A stretch of 64,000 nucleotides of DNA from Flavobacteriales bacterium (GTDB lineage Bacteria > Bacteroidota > Bacteroidia > Flavobacteriales_F > PHOS-HE28). The translations under genes and the position numbers were made by a program. Position 1 is the first letter of the stretch. Each line of letters begins with the position of its first letter. Under the pieces are notes generated by a model. That model searched no databases. It saw only the letters and a program-made list of their open reading frames with translations, and was not told the DNA's origin. The DNA is taken from positions 318,797-382,796 of the forward strand of contig CP129489.1 of NCBI GenBank assembly GCA_030584065.1, read 5' to 3'. Of this stretch, positions 15,691 to 24,503 are shown piece by piece.

Positions 15691-16083
15691 TCATTCGCCC
15701 AAGGCCACACGCGCCGCCAGTAGTGCGCTTACCAAGGTGATCGGTGTGAAGATCAAGGTCTCGCGCAGGTCGAGCGCCATGAGGTTTCCGATGGTGTTGA
15801 GGGCGAAGAGCGCGCACACCACCCATAGGCCCCACTTGCCCACTGCCGGCATTGAACGACCGATAAGGCCCATTCGGACCAGCACGAGCGCAACGAAGAC
15901 GAGCAGGATCGTGATGCTGACGAGCGCGCCCACCGTGCGTTCCTCCTCGTTCTGCAAGCGCCCGCCCCAGACCATCTCCGTGGGGATGAAGCCAGCGAGC
16001 ACCACCAGCTGGAACAGGATGGCAGCGGAGAAGAGCATGAGCAGGATGATGGCGGCGGTGCGGAAGGGGATGAGGCTGCGCAT
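15691..16083 (-). CDS. Small four-helix membrane protein
   Basis: The product is 130 residues with about four hydrophobic helices: TAAIILLMLFSAAILFQLVV, LVSITILLVFVALVLV, WGLWVVCALFALNTIGNLMA and ITLVSALLAARVAL. I do not recognise a named family. The start at 16083 is supported by a CATCTTCG element at 16088-16095; the open frame continues to 16395 but without a plausible protein. It lies 62 bp upstream of the ChaN-like gene on the same strand, so the two may be co-transcribed. Confidence 0.65.
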   Translation of the reverse strand: MRSLIPFRTAAIILLMLFSAAILFQLVVLAGFIPTEMVWGGRLQNEEERTVGALVSITILLVFVALVLVRMGLIGRSMPAVGKWGLWVVCALFALNTIGNLMALDLRETLIFTPITLVSALLAARVALGE

Positions 16084-16087
16084 GGCG

Positions 16088-16095
16088 CGAAGATG
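16088..16095 (-). promoter_or_regulatory. -7 element (CATCTTCG)
   Basis: nAnnTTCG, 4 nt before the ATG at 16083. Confidence 0.4.
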
Positions 16096-16212
16096 CGCTC
16101 CGAGCCGGGGAGGGTCCCCGTGCCACCAAGGTGTGCGCCATTGCAGCGGGAAGGCATCCGATCGATGCATGGCCGCGGTCGGCTGGAAGCCCCCTGAAGT
16201 TCCGAGCCCGCG

Positions 16213-16257
16213 CCGGTGCAGGCACCGGGCATCATGCCGCGGTGCCCGGCGCATGAT
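16213..16257. other. Two adjacent small hairpins in an intergenic region
   Basis: CCGGTGC-AG-GCACCGG (16213-16228) is followed by ATCATGC ... GCATGAT (16231-16257). They lie between the divergent membrane protein and RRM genes. Apart from these and the RRM promoter, 16084-16422 shows no gene. Confidence 0.35.
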
Positions 16258-16322
16258 CATCGGGGAGGCAGCAGGCCGTGCTTGATCCAAGGAATACGGA
16301 CAAGCGGTCGCGCAGATTTTCG

Positions 16323-16330
16323 TATCTTGC
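16323..16330 (+). promoter_or_regulatory. -7 element (TATCTTGC) of the RRM gene
   Basis: Near match to TAnnTTTG about 92 nt before the ATG, giving an unusually long leader for this window. Long leaders are common in cold-regulated RNA-binding protein genes. Confidence 0.35.
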
Positions 16331-16422
16331 GCCGACTGGCGCCATTCGTGCTCTCGGGGCCTTCGGGTCCGGCCGTTCAGGTCAGCGCGGTTCACATCTT
16401 ACTCACCCTTAAACCCTGACGT

Positions 16423-16674
16423 ATGAACATCTACGTGGGCAGGTTGAACCATGCCATTACCGAACTCCACCTCGAATTGCTCTTCGGCCATTTCGGCGAG
16501 GTCGAGCGCGCCAAGGTGGTCACCGATCCGATCACCGGGGAAACGCGTGGCTTCGGCTTCGTGGAGATGAAGGATGCGCGATCCGCCACCAAGGCCATCG
16601 ACAAGCTGGATGGCGTGAAGCTGGAAGGGACCACCCTGGTGGTGCGTCCCGCTCATCCTGCGCCGCACGACTGA
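16423..16674 (+). CDS. RRM-type RNA-binding protein
   Basis: The product is 83 residues, a single RRM domain. RNP2 is IYVGRL (residues 3-8) and RNP1 is RGFGFVEM (residues 42-49). The length and lack of any other domain match the small glycine-poor RRM proteins of Bacteroidota and cyanobacteria, many of which are cold-inducible. A long untranslated leader precedes it. It binds RNA; its targets are unknown. Confidence 0.92.
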   Translation: MNIYVGRLNHAITELHLELLFGHFGEVERAKVVTDPITGETRGFGFVEMKDARSATKAIDKLDGVKLEGTTLVVRPAHPAPHD

Positions 16675-16702
16675 TCCGTGACGCGCATCGCGCTGCGGTC
16701 AG
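16671..16702. terminator. Bidirectional hairpin spanning two convergent stop codons
   Basis: CTGA-CCG ... CGCG-cat-CGCG ... CGG-TCAG form an imperfect stem. The plus-strand TGA (16672-16674) and the minus-strand stop (TCA at 16699-16701) lie in opposite arms. Confidence 0.5.
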
Positions 16703-17826
16703 TAGCGGAGGAAGGGGTCGCCTCCGGGGCGTTGCGGTATGGTTGAAGGCATACCGGCCTGTGCTTGCAGGAAGGCGAGCAATTCATCGAGCAAGGCGGC
16801 GTGCAGCTCGCGCTGTTCCTGCAAGGCCTCGCGGTCCGGCAGCGCGAAGCGCCCGGCTCCTGCCAACCGCAGCAGGTAGGCGCTGGTGAAGCTCTCGTGG
16901 CCGAAGGGCTGCTTGGGGTCCAGGTAGCGCAGGTCGCCGCGCACGCCGCGGAACATCGGGAAGGGCGGTTCGCCCTCGGTATCGGCCACCAGCAGGATGG
17001 GCATCGGGTAGCGGTGCGTGGTGATGGCCTCCAGCACATGCGGCCATTTGTCGCGCACCTCGGCAGTGTCGGTCTTCCATTCCAGGGTGGTCTCCAGGCT
17101 GATGAAGGCATCGGCAAGGCCCGGTTCGTGCAGTGTGCACCAGCCCTCCTGCGCGCCCCAGCTGTGGCCGATGCAGAAGACCTTGCCCCCGTTGGCGATC
17201 TGTCGCGCGAAGCGCAGCATGGTGCGGATGCTGCTGCGATCGGGCTCCCACGTGAGCGGTGTGCCGTACATGGCGTTCTCCAAGGGCCAGTGGAAGTTGC
17301 AGGAGAGGAAGACGAACCCGTTGGCCGCGAAGTGCTCGGCCATCCCCGCGTTCTCGTCGCTTAAGCCTTGGGCGCCGTGGTGGTAGACGATCACAGGCCT
17401 GGACCCATGCATGGGCAATTCGGCCTTGATGGCACGGGTGCCCAGCACGAAGAGGCTGTCCTTCGCCTGCTGTTCGGTGAATGGCGTGTAGTCGATGGGG
17501 GCATCGCCATCGAATGGGTAGCGCAGGCAGTACTCGATGAAGGCGCTGTCCATGCGGAACAGCAGTTCGTTGTGCACGCGCTGCAGTGATGCCTCCAGCA
17601 TCCGCTCGCGAAGCTGGGCGTAGGTCAAGCGCACGCCCACCGGCGGGTTGTCCAGCGGGAACCAGGCCTGCACGAAGAGCGGTGCCGGACCATCATAGCC
17701 GAATGCCGTGTACCGCAGGCTGTCGTTGAAGAGCAGCGTGTCCGCGAAGCCGATGGGACGGGGAGGCTGCGCATCGACACTGGTGCTCACGAACAAGAGG
17801 GCGATGAGCAGGGAAGGTCGCTTCAT
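16699..17826 (-). CDS. Secreted alpha/beta hydrolase
   Basis: The product is 375 residues. A signal peptide (RPSLLIALLFVSTSVDAQ) is followed by an alpha/beta hydrolase fold with an oxyanion segment VIVYHHGAQG (145-154) and the nucleophile elbow GHSWG (Ser222). It resembles dienelactone hydrolase or platelet-activating-factor acetylhydrolase-like enzymes; the substrate is unknown. The ATG at 17826 gives the signal peptide. The open frame on this strand extends to 18915 only because it is antisense to the next gene. Confidence 0.8.
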   Translation of the reverse strand: MKRPSLLIALLFVSTSVDAQPPRPIGFADTLLFNDSLRYTAFGYDGPAPLFVQAWFPLDNPPVGVRLTYAQLRERMLEASLQRVHNELLFRMDSAFIEYCLRYPFDGDAPIDYTPFTEQQAKDSLFVLGTRAIKAELPMHGSRPVIVYHHGAQGLSDENAGMAEHFAANGFVFLSCNFHWPLENAMYGTPLTWEPDRSSIRTMLRFARQIANGGKVFCIGHSWGAQEGWCTLHEPGLADAFISLETTLEWKTDTAEVRDKWPHVLEAITTHRYPMPILLVADTEGEPPFPMFRGVRGDLRYLDPKQPFGHESFTSAYLLRLAGAGRFALPDREALQEQRELHAALLDELLAFLQAQAGMPSTIPQRPGGDPFLRY

Positions 17827-17830
17827 CGAT

Positions 17831-17838
17831 ACAAGGTA
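17831..17838 (-). promoter_or_regulatory. -7 element (TACCTTGT)
   Basis: One or two changes from TAnnTTTG, 4 nt before the hydrolase ATG. Confidence 0.3.
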
Positions 17839-17904
17839 GCCAAGCCCATCCGAAGAGCTCCTGCGGCGGATCAAACCCTCCCATACCGTCTGGAGGAACA
17901 TGCG

Positions 17905-17912
17905 CACCTTTG
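17905..17912 (+). promoter_or_regulatory. -7 element (CACCTTTG)
   Basis: nAnnTTTG match 16 nt before the ATG at 17929. Confidence 0.4.
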
Positions 17913-17928
17913 GGCTGCCAGCCGCCCC

Positions 17929-18816
17929 ATGCGTTCCATCGCAACCCTCCTGCTGTTCACCGCCGTGCTGGCCGAAGCGCAGGACCCGGTCTTCGTATAC
18001 CACACACCCCACGCGCAATACATCTTCCCGGAGGAGGCCGATCCCGCCTATGTGCTGTTCAGCGATGCGCCCGTGCATGAGCAGCCTGCCATGGAAGCGC
18101 CCGTGGTGCTGAAGGCCGCGGCCGGTGACCTGGTTCAGGTGCTGGAGGCCACCGAGGACACCCTGGTCCTGAACGGGGTGATGAGCCACTGGTACCGCGT
18201 GGCCTTCGGCGATGTGGAAGGCTGGACCTGGGGCGGGAACCTGGCGCAGCGCACCTTCGGCAGCCAGGGCGACCCCACCGTGAAGTTCGTGGCCGGCATC
18301 GATCACGTGACGCCATCGGACACGGGGCACTACGACTTCAGCTACCGCCTCGTGGCGGTGAAGGATAGACGTGAACTCGACCGCATCGTAGTACGCAGCT
18401 TCGCGTGGGGCTTCGAAGAGGTACTCGACCACGGCCACCGCGGATTGCGCAACGTGGATGATGTGATCACGCTCGCGGTGCCCTGCGTGGGCGGCTGCGG
18501 CTGCACCACCGGCGAAGTGGTGGTGTTCTGGAGCGGCGGCCGCTTCCACCACGTGGCCGATCTGATGGGCACGCCCGATGGGGAGTTCAGCGAGAACGTG
18601 GGGTTCGTCTACCCGTCGGACATGGAGGGCGAGGCCAACACCATTGTGCGTGTGACCAGCACCTACGAAGAACCGGAAGAAGAGGAAGAGGCGGAGGTGC
18701 CCACGAACACCATCACCCGCATCCTGCGCAAGGAGTACTTGCACTGGGACGGCACGGCCTTGGTGCCCAGCGGCCGGGCGATGGAGGAGCGACGGTATGC
18801 GATGACGCTGGACTGA
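17929..18816 (+). CDS. Secreted protein with SH3-like domain
   Basis: The product is 295 residues. A signal peptide (MRSIATLLLFTAVLAEAQ) is followed by an SH3b-like stretch: YVLFSDAPVHEQPAMEAPVV, then LVLNGVMSHWYRVAFGDVEGWTWGG. The W-YRV...G-EGW pattern is typical. The rest (about residues 110-295) is unassigned, with a CVGGCGC cluster and an acidic run near 245-255. Probably periplasmic or surface-exposed; SH3b domains often bind peptidoglycan, but no enzyme domain is present. Confidence 0.6.
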   Translation: MRSIATLLLFTAVLAEAQDPVFVYHTPHAQYIFPEEADPAYVLFSDAPVHEQPAMEAPVVLKAAAGDLVQVLEATEDTLVLNGVMSHWYRVAFGDVEGWTWGGNLAQRTFGSQGDPTVKFVAGIDHVTPSDTGHYDFSYRLVAVKDRRELDRIVVRSFAWGFEEVLDHGHRGLRNVDDVITLAVPCVGGCGCTTGEVVVFWSGGRFHHVADLMGTPDGEFSENVGFVYPSDMEGEANTIVRVTSTYEEPEEEEEAEVPTNTITRILRKEYLHWDGTALVPSGRAMEERRYAMTLD

Positions 18817-18914
18817 ACCGGATAGCCGTCCGACGGGCGGCAAGGCGGCGGCACGCCCCCTCCCTTTGGACGGTGCCGAGGCCTCCGGCGCAAACGGTAC
18901 TTTCACCATGCCCA

Positions 18915-21605
18915 ATGGCCGACATCCGAACGCCCGATCAGCGCTTGCGCGTCTTCATCAGCAGCACCATCGAGGAGCTGCGCGAGGAGCGGCGCGCCGT
19001 GCGCGAGGCCGTGGAGTCGCTGCGCCTCATCCCCGTCTTCTTCGAGGCCGGTGCGCGTCCTCATCCGCCGCGCGAGCTATATCGCGCCTACCTCGATCAG
19101 AGCGACATCTTCGTGGGGATCTACGCGGGCAGCTACGGCTGGGTGGCACCGGAGATGACGGTGAGCGGCCTGGAGGATGAGTACCTGCTCTCCGGCGGGC
19201 GCCCGCAGCTCATTTACATCAAGGACGTCCCCGAGCGTGATGCCAGGCTCACCAGGCTGCTGGACAGCATCAGGGGGAGCGGTGCCGTGAGCTATCAGAA
19301 GTTCAGCACGCCCGCCCAGTTGACCGAGCAGCTGCGCAACGACCTCGCCCTGCTGCTCAGCGAGCGCTTCGCGGCGAAGCGCACCGTGGTGACGGGGGTC
19401 GCGCTGCCCGCCATGCGCAGCGCCACCATCGGCCGCGATGCCGAGCGCGCGGCGCTGCGGGAGCTGCTCCTGCGGCCCGATGTGGGCATGGTGACCCTCA
19501 CCGGCACGGGCGGCACCGGCAAGAGCCACCTGGCCCTGCGCGTGGCGCATGACGTACAGCCGCTCATGGCGGACGGGGCACGCTTCGTGGCCCTGGCCCC
19601 CGTGGCACGGCCGGAACAGGTGGTGCCGGCGATCGCGGCAGCGCTGGGCCTCGTGGACAGCGGTGCGGACCTGCTGGAGCGCATCCGCACGGAGCTGGCC
19701 GGCCGGCAATTGCTGTTGCTCATGGACAACTTCGAGCACGTGCTCGATGCTGCACCCGTGGTGGGCGATCTGCTCGACCATGCTCCGCGGCTCAAGGTGC
19801 TGGTCACCAGCCGGGCGCCGCTCCACCTCGTGGGCGAGCAGGTCTTCACGCTGGCCCCGCTGGCCGAACCTCCGGAGCAGGAGCGCGATATCGCGCGCCT
19901 GATGGCCTGTCCCTCGGTGGAGCTCTTCATCCACCGCGCGCGGGCCCGTGCCGCGCAGCTCCCGCTCGACACGGCCAACCTGCAGGCCGTTGCCGCGCTC
20001 TGTCGCCGCCTGGATGGACTTCCGCTGGCCATCGAGCTCGCCGCCGCGCATACCAAGTACCTCACGCCCGTGGCCTTGGAGCAGCGCATGCACCGCACGC
20101 TGGACCTGTTGGAACGCGGCCCACGCGACCTGCCCGAACGGCAGCGCACCATGCGGGCCGCCATCGGGTCCAGCCATGAGCTGCTGGTACCCGGCCATCG
20201 GACCTTTTTCCGGCGGCTCGCCGTGCTGAGCGAGCGCTGGACCATTGAGCTGGCCGCCGCCGTGACCGATGCCGCCGCACTGGGGCTCGACGCCATGGAT
20301 GCCCTCGAGCAGTTGGTGGACATGGGCCTGGTGCGCGTGGCGCCGAGCGGCGCGCACGACGCGGACACCGGTCCCCGATTCCAGCTCCTGCACGTGGTGC
20401 GTGAATTCGCCCTGGAGGAACTGGGCGCCCATGGCGAACGCGACCAGGCGATGGAGCGCCTGCGGGCCTGGTGCATGGAGCTCGTGAACGAATCCTACGT
20501 TCACGCCAGTACGGACAACGTCATCCCGTGGATGGACCGCGTGGAGGAAAGCTATGCGGACCTGCGCATGGTGATCCGCGCCGCCATGGACCGCGGCGAT
20601 GTGCCCACCGTTTGGACCCTGGTGGCGCACCTCAACACGTTCTGGCTGCTGCGCGGCTACCGCGGCGAAGCGCTGGATTGGCTGCGGAGCACCGGGCTCG
20701 ATACCCTGGCGAAGGACCCTGACGCTTTCGCGGAGATGCCCGCCATCCTGCGCGGTGGTGTGCTCTTCGCGGCCGGCACCATGTGCTACTATGCGGAGCA
20801 TCTGGATGTGGGCGTGGCCTATCTGGAGCGGGCGGTGGATTGCTATGCGGAGCCGGGCATCCCGCCCAACCTCATCTTCTTCGCCTGGCTCTTCCTCGGC
20901 ATGTCGCGCATCGGCGCCAATGACCCGCTGGCCGGTGAGACCATGGAGCAAGCACTGCGCGTGGCCCGGGTCACCGGCGATGGCTTCCTCGTGGGACTGG
21001 GGCTCTGCTTCAACCACGAGATCCGCATGCGCGCCGGGCAGACGGAGCTCGCGGCCGCGGACCTCGAGGAGGCGGAGCGCCTTGCGCGCACCCATCCACG
21101 GCGCCTGTTGCACAGCAGTCTGCACCTGGCCAAGGGCAACCTGGCCATGCTGATGGGCAACTACGCCGAAGCAGGCCGGGAGTACGCCCTGTGCCTTGAT
21201 TCGGCCAACAGCCAGCGCATCGCCGGCACGGTGGGCTGGGCCTTGAACGGCGGCGGCTATTGCGCACTGCTGCAAGGGAGGGTGGAGGAGGCCCGGACCC
21301 TGTTCCGGGAAGGCATCGAAGCGGCCCGCTTGGGCGGCTACCGTGCGGCCATGATGGCGCACTGGGCCGGCCTCGCCTGGGCGCTGCTGCTGCAGGGCGA
21401 TGCCGAGCGGGCTGGCCTGCTCTTCGGTGCGGCGGAGGCGCAGCGCAGCTCGATCCGCTACTCACCCTGGCGCGTGACGCAAAGTCTGTTCGAGCGCGTC
21501 CGTGCCGAGTTGGAGAAGGCCATGGCGCCCGATGTGCTGGCGCGCAGCATGGCCGAAGGCGCAGCGCTCAGCATGGATGAAGTGCTCGCCCTGGCGTCCT
21601 CCTGA
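18915..21605 (+). CDS. DUF4062-STAND ATPase-TPR protein, NLR-like
   Basis: The product is 896 residues from MADIRTP. Residues 10-150 form a DUF4062 domain (RVFISSTIEELREERRAV, SDIFVGIYAGSYGW, EDEYLLS). A STAND/AfsR-type ATPase follows, with Walker A GTGGTGKS (197-204), Walker B LLLLMDNFEH (266-275) and sensor LVTSR (296-300). Residues from about 480 to the end are helical TPR-like repeats. There is no DNA-binding domain. An N-terminal effector-like domain, switch ATPase and repeat sensor is the plan of bacterial NLR-like proteins, several of which defend against phage. It stands alone between unrelated secreted-protein genes. The effector activity of DUF4062 is not known to me. Confidence 0.85.
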   Translation: MADIRTPDQRLRVFISSTIEELREERRAVREAVESLRLIPVFFEAGARPHPPRELYRAYLDQSDIFVGIYAGSYGWVAPEMTVSGLEDEYLLSGGRPQLIYIKDVPERDARLTRLLDSIRGSGAVSYQKFSTPAQLTEQLRNDLALLLSERFAAKRTVVTGVALPAMRSATIGRDAERAALRELLLRPDVGMVTLTGTGGTGKSHLALRVAHDVQPLMADGARFVALAPVARPEQVVPAIAAALGLVDSGADLLERIRTELAGRQLLLLMDNFEHVLDAAPVVGDLLDHAPRLKVLVTSRAPLHLVGEQVFTLAPLAEPPEQERDIARLMACPSVELFIHRARARAAQLPLDTANLQAVAALCRRLDGLPLAIELAAAHTKYLTPVALEQRMHRTLDLLERGPRDLPERQRTMRAAIGSSHELLVPGHRTFFRRLAVLSERWTIELAAAVTDAAALGLDAMDALEQLVDMGLVRVAPSGAHDADTGPRFQLLHVVREFALEELGAHGERDQAMERLRAWCMELVNESYVHASTDNVIPWMDRVEESYADLRMVIRAAMDRGDVPTVWTLVAHLNTFWLLRGYRGEALDWLRSTGLDTLAKDPDAFAEMPAILRGGVLFAAGTMCYYAEHLDVGVAYLERAVDCYAEPGIPPNLIFFAWLFLGMSRIGANDPLAGETMEQALRVARVTGDGFLVGLGLCFNHEIRMRAGQTELAAADLEEAERLARTHPRRLLHSSLHLAKGNLAMLMGNYAEAGREYALCLDSANSQRIAGTVGWALNGGGYCALLQGRVEEARTLFREGIEAARLGGYRAAMMAHWAGLAWALLLQGDAERAGLLFGAAEAQRSSIRYSPWRVTQSLFERVRAELEKAMAPDVLARSMAEGAALSMDEVLALASS

Positions 21606-21737
21606 CCCGGCCTTGCCGACCGGCAGGTGTTCTGGCATCACGCTTCGGTGCGGGGAAGGGCTGCCCGGGATGACGTATGGAAGCGAGCCCGAAGGAGCAG
21701 TTTCGAACCTCGATGAGGATCGCGTGTACGGTGCGAC

Positions 21738-22250
21738 ATGCGCTCCGTTCTGCTGCTGCTCGCGCTTGCGCCCATCGCACTGGCCGCCCAGCACTGCGGT
21801 TACGACTTCGCCGCCATCATCGTGGTGCATCCTCATCGCTTGAACAGCGCGGCGGACGAGCCCTGCCTGCGTATCACCCTGCTCGACACGAACAACCTGC
21901 CGGCCATGATCAACGGTCAGGAATGGAACCGGTTCCGGCCGAATGATGGGCGCAGCACCCTGCCCGACCGCACCTGGCAACCGCACTTCGATCGGTACAA
22001 GGGCCATGAGTTCCCGTTCGCCGGCGACAACTACGTCCTGGTGGTCCCGGCCCGGCTGGACTATTCGGGATACGCCATCCTGGTGCAGGATGAACGCAAT
22101 GGAGGCCTGGGTGGACTGCGACGCAGGGTGGTGCCGATCACCAACAACGATGTATACCCGCTGTGTGGCCGATACGATGAGGAGGTCTATCCACCACTGG
22201 AAGGAAGACCGACCTTCGCACCGGTGGACATCATGCTTGATCCGCGATGA
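21738..22250 (+). CDS. Secreted hypothetical protein
   Basis: The product is 170 residues with a clear signal peptide (MRSVLLLLALAPIALA). The mature part has cysteines at HCGYDF, EPCLRI and PLCGRY and a beta-rich pattern (ITLLDTNNLP, YVLVVPARLDYSGYAILV). Family not recognised. A CAGTTTCG sequence at 21698-21705 may be its promoter. The stop overlaps the start of the next gene (ATGA), which begins a run of four secreted proteins. Confidence 0.55.
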   Translation: MRSVLLLLALAPIALAAQHCGYDFAAIIVVHPHRLNSAADEPCLRITLLDTNNLPAMINGQEWNRFRPNDGRSTLPDRTWQPHFDRYKGHEFPFAGDNYVLVVPARLDYSGYAILVQDERNGGLGGLRRRVVPITNNDVYPLCGRYDEEVYPPLEGRPTFAPVDIMLDPR

Positions 22251-22813
22251 GAGCCCTGCTCCTTGTGCATTCATGCATGCTGGGGCTCATCCTCCCGGCA
22301 CAGCCCGATTTCGACCGCAACTACTGCGGCTTCGCGCCCAATGACAGCATCGACATCACCAGCGATGGGATCCCGGACCTGGTGGTGCAGGGCTTCCGCA
22401 GCGGCACGGATGATGAGCCGAGCAGCTCAGGCACCTGCTATCTCCATGTGATGAACCTGCCGGGCACCATCCTGTTGAATGCCCGCGATGCGCAAGGCTA
22501 CTGGCGTGTCAAGCAGTTCGCTAACGGTGATCACGTAGCGGCCATCGACACCGCCGTGCAGGACGATCTGCGCATTCCGACCATCCGCTACACGGACGGT
22601 TCCATCCAAGTGGCCTATTGGGGTTATGGGCACCAGTCGTCAATGATGACCGTATCGCCCAACCTCAGGGCCCAGCATTACGTGTTCCGGACGATGGCGA
22701 ACGGCAAGACCTGGCACGGATCCTTCAGCATTGAGCCACCCGTGCGGATGGACCAGGTGAAGATGCGCGTTGGCGCATTGGTGCCCGCCGATCAACCCTT
22801 CGTGGTGCGGTGA
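22247..22813 (+). CDS. Secreted hypothetical protein
   Basis: The product is 188 residues. A signal segment (MRALLLVHSCMLGLILPAQ) is followed by DSIDITSDGIPDLVVQGF. This D.T.DG..DLV pattern recurs in the protein at 24503-25699 and resembles a calcium-binding FG-GAP or thrombospondin-3-like loop. The rest is unassigned. It overlaps the preceding gene by four bases and lies 28 bp before the SBBP protein. Confidence 0.55.
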   Translation: MRALLLVHSCMLGLILPAQPDFDRNYCGFAPNDSIDITSDGIPDLVVQGFRSGTDDEPSSSGTCYLHVMNLPGTILLNARDAQGYWRVKQFANGDHVAAIDTAVQDDLRIPTIRYTDGSIQVAYWGYGHQSSMMTVSPNLRAQHYVFRTMANGKTWHGSFSIEPPVRMDQVKMRVGALVPADQPFVVR

Positions 22814-22841
22814 CCGCGCCGATGCAACCTTGAAGATCCCC

Positions 22842-24503
22842 ATGACCCGATTGCTCCTCTTCCTTGCCGCGCTGGTGCTCCACCATGTGCTCAACGCACA
22901 GTTCAATTGGCAGTGGGCGCGGCAGCTCACCGGGCAGATCCAGCCCAGCATGCACGGGCTCGCGGTGGACGCGGCCGGCAACACCGTGGTCTGCGGCGGC
23001 TACTACGGCACGCTCACCATCGGCGCCCTGCCGCCGCTCACCAGCGCCGGGCAGAGCGACCTCTTCGTGGCCAAGTTCTCGGCGGATGGCACGCCGCTCT
23101 GGGTGCGCGGCGCGGGCGGCGTCAACTTCGATGAGGCCTGGGATGTGACGGTGGACGCGCAGGGACGCATCTCCATCACCGGCTATTTCGAGAGCCCCAG
23201 CATCACCATCGGTGCCACCGCGCTGAGCAGGCTGGGCAACATGGACATCCTCGTGGCGCAATACGATGCGAACGGCACAGCGCTCTGGGCGCAGCGCTAT
23301 GGCTGGACGGCGAGCACCGGACTGGAATGGGGCCGCGGGATCGTGGCCGATGCCAACAACGACCTGTACGTGGCCGGGCAGTACAAGACCGCGCTCCAGG
23401 TGACCGGCCTTCCTGAACTGGATGCCTGCAACAACCGGGAACAAGGCTTCCTGATGAAGCTCGATGCCAATGGGAATGGCATCTGGTCCTTGCGTCCGCA
23501 GTGCACCAGCGACCAAAGCCTCGGGCAGACCGTGTGCAACGCCCTGGCCCTGGATCCAGCAGGGAACGTCTTCCTGGGCGGTGATTTCAGGGGCGATACC
23601 GTCTTCTTCGCCACGGACACCCTGCCCAACTTTATGCCCAGCGGACAGAGCGACGATGCCTTCGTGGTGAAGTACACCCCGGATGGCGAGGAAGCGTGGG
23701 TGAAGGCCTGGGCGGGCTTCAACTACGACGAGATCAAGAGCATCGCCACGGACAGCGAGGGGAACGTGATCGTCGCCACCACCCGTGACGGCGGCTACCT
23801 GATCGATGGCATCGACCTGCCGATCGCCGGCACGTTGACCACCTACGACATCACCTTGTGGAAAGTGGACCCGCAAGGGACCGCCATGTGGGGCATCCGC
23901 GCCGGGAATGGCATCGGGACCCACGAACTGCTTTCCGCGGATGTCGACGCGAACGACCATGTGTGGGCCGGCGGCTACTTCGGGCGGAACATCTTCATCG
24001 ATACGTTCGAGGTGCCTGATCTTGGAACGGACCTTCCTTATGGCCTGGTCGTGGCGCACTTCGACCCGGAGGGTACGGTGCTCGACGCATACGTGGACCG
24101 TGGTGTCGGCCCTCTTCTGGTGAACCGGCTGCGTTGCGGCGAAGCCGGTGAACTGCACCTGGCGGGCGGATACAACGACTCCATCACGTTCGCGCCCTTG
24201 GCGCAGCTGAACGGTGATGGCAGCTTCGTGGTGAAGGGCGATGACCTGACGACCAGCATCACTGCTCCGCCGAGCGATCACGCCTGGTCCGCGGCTCCCG
24301 TACCTGCCGATCGGTACATCGTGATCACCGCCTCGAACGGCGGGGCGCTTGGAGAGTTGCGTGTACTGGACGCTTTGGGCCGCGAGGTCCTTCGCGCCAG
24401 CACACAGGGAAACACCTTCAGCTTGGACTGTTCCACGTGGCCTGCTGGCAGCTATTTGGTGCACAGCGGAAGGCTGCACGAACGCATACTCGTGTTGCAC
24501 TGA
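22842..24503 (+). CDS. Secreted T9SS cargo with SBBP-like repeats
   Basis: The product is 553 residues. A signal peptide (TRLLLFLAALVLHHVLNAQ) precedes repeated DAAGNTVVCGGYYG, DAQGRISITGYF, DANNDLYVAGQY and DPAGNVFLGGDF units, each followed by KF..DG...W. The C-terminus is a type IX sorting domain (YIVITASNGGALGELRVLDA, then LPAGSYLVH-like WPAGSYLVHSG). The architecture matches 13168-14616. Its stop shares one base with the next start (TGATG). Confidence 0.8.
   Translation: MTRLLLFLAALVLHHVLNAQFNWQWARQLTGQIQPSMHGLAVDAAGNTVVCGGYYGTLTIGALPPLTSAGQSDLFVAKFSADGTPLWVRGAGGVNFDEAWDVTVDAQGRISITGYFESPSITIGATALSRLGNMDILVAQYDANGTALWAQRYGWTASTGLEWGRGIVADANNDLYVAGQYKTALQVTGLPELDACNNREQGFLMKLDANGNGIWSLRPQCTSDQSLGQTVCNALALDPAGNVFLGGDFRGDTVFFATDTLPNFMPSGQSDDAFVVKYTPDGEEAWVKAWAGFNYDEIKSIATDSEGNVIVATTRDGGYLIDGIDLPIAGTLTTYDITLWKVDPQGTAMWGIRAGNGIGTHELLSADVDANDHVWAGGYFGRNIFIDTFEVPDLGTDLPYGLVVAHFDPEGTVLDAYVDRGVGPLLVNRLRCGEAGELHLAGGYNDSITFAPLAQLNGDGSFVVKGDDLTTSITAPPSDHAWSAAPVPADRYIVITASNGGALGELRVLDALGREVLRASTQGNTFSLDCSTWPAGSYLVHSGRLHERILVLH

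Noticed and set aside
17827..18915. N-terminal extension of the alpha/beta hydrolase frame
   Set aside because: The frame is open only because it is antisense to the SH3-like gene; the signal peptide and promoter place the start at 17826.
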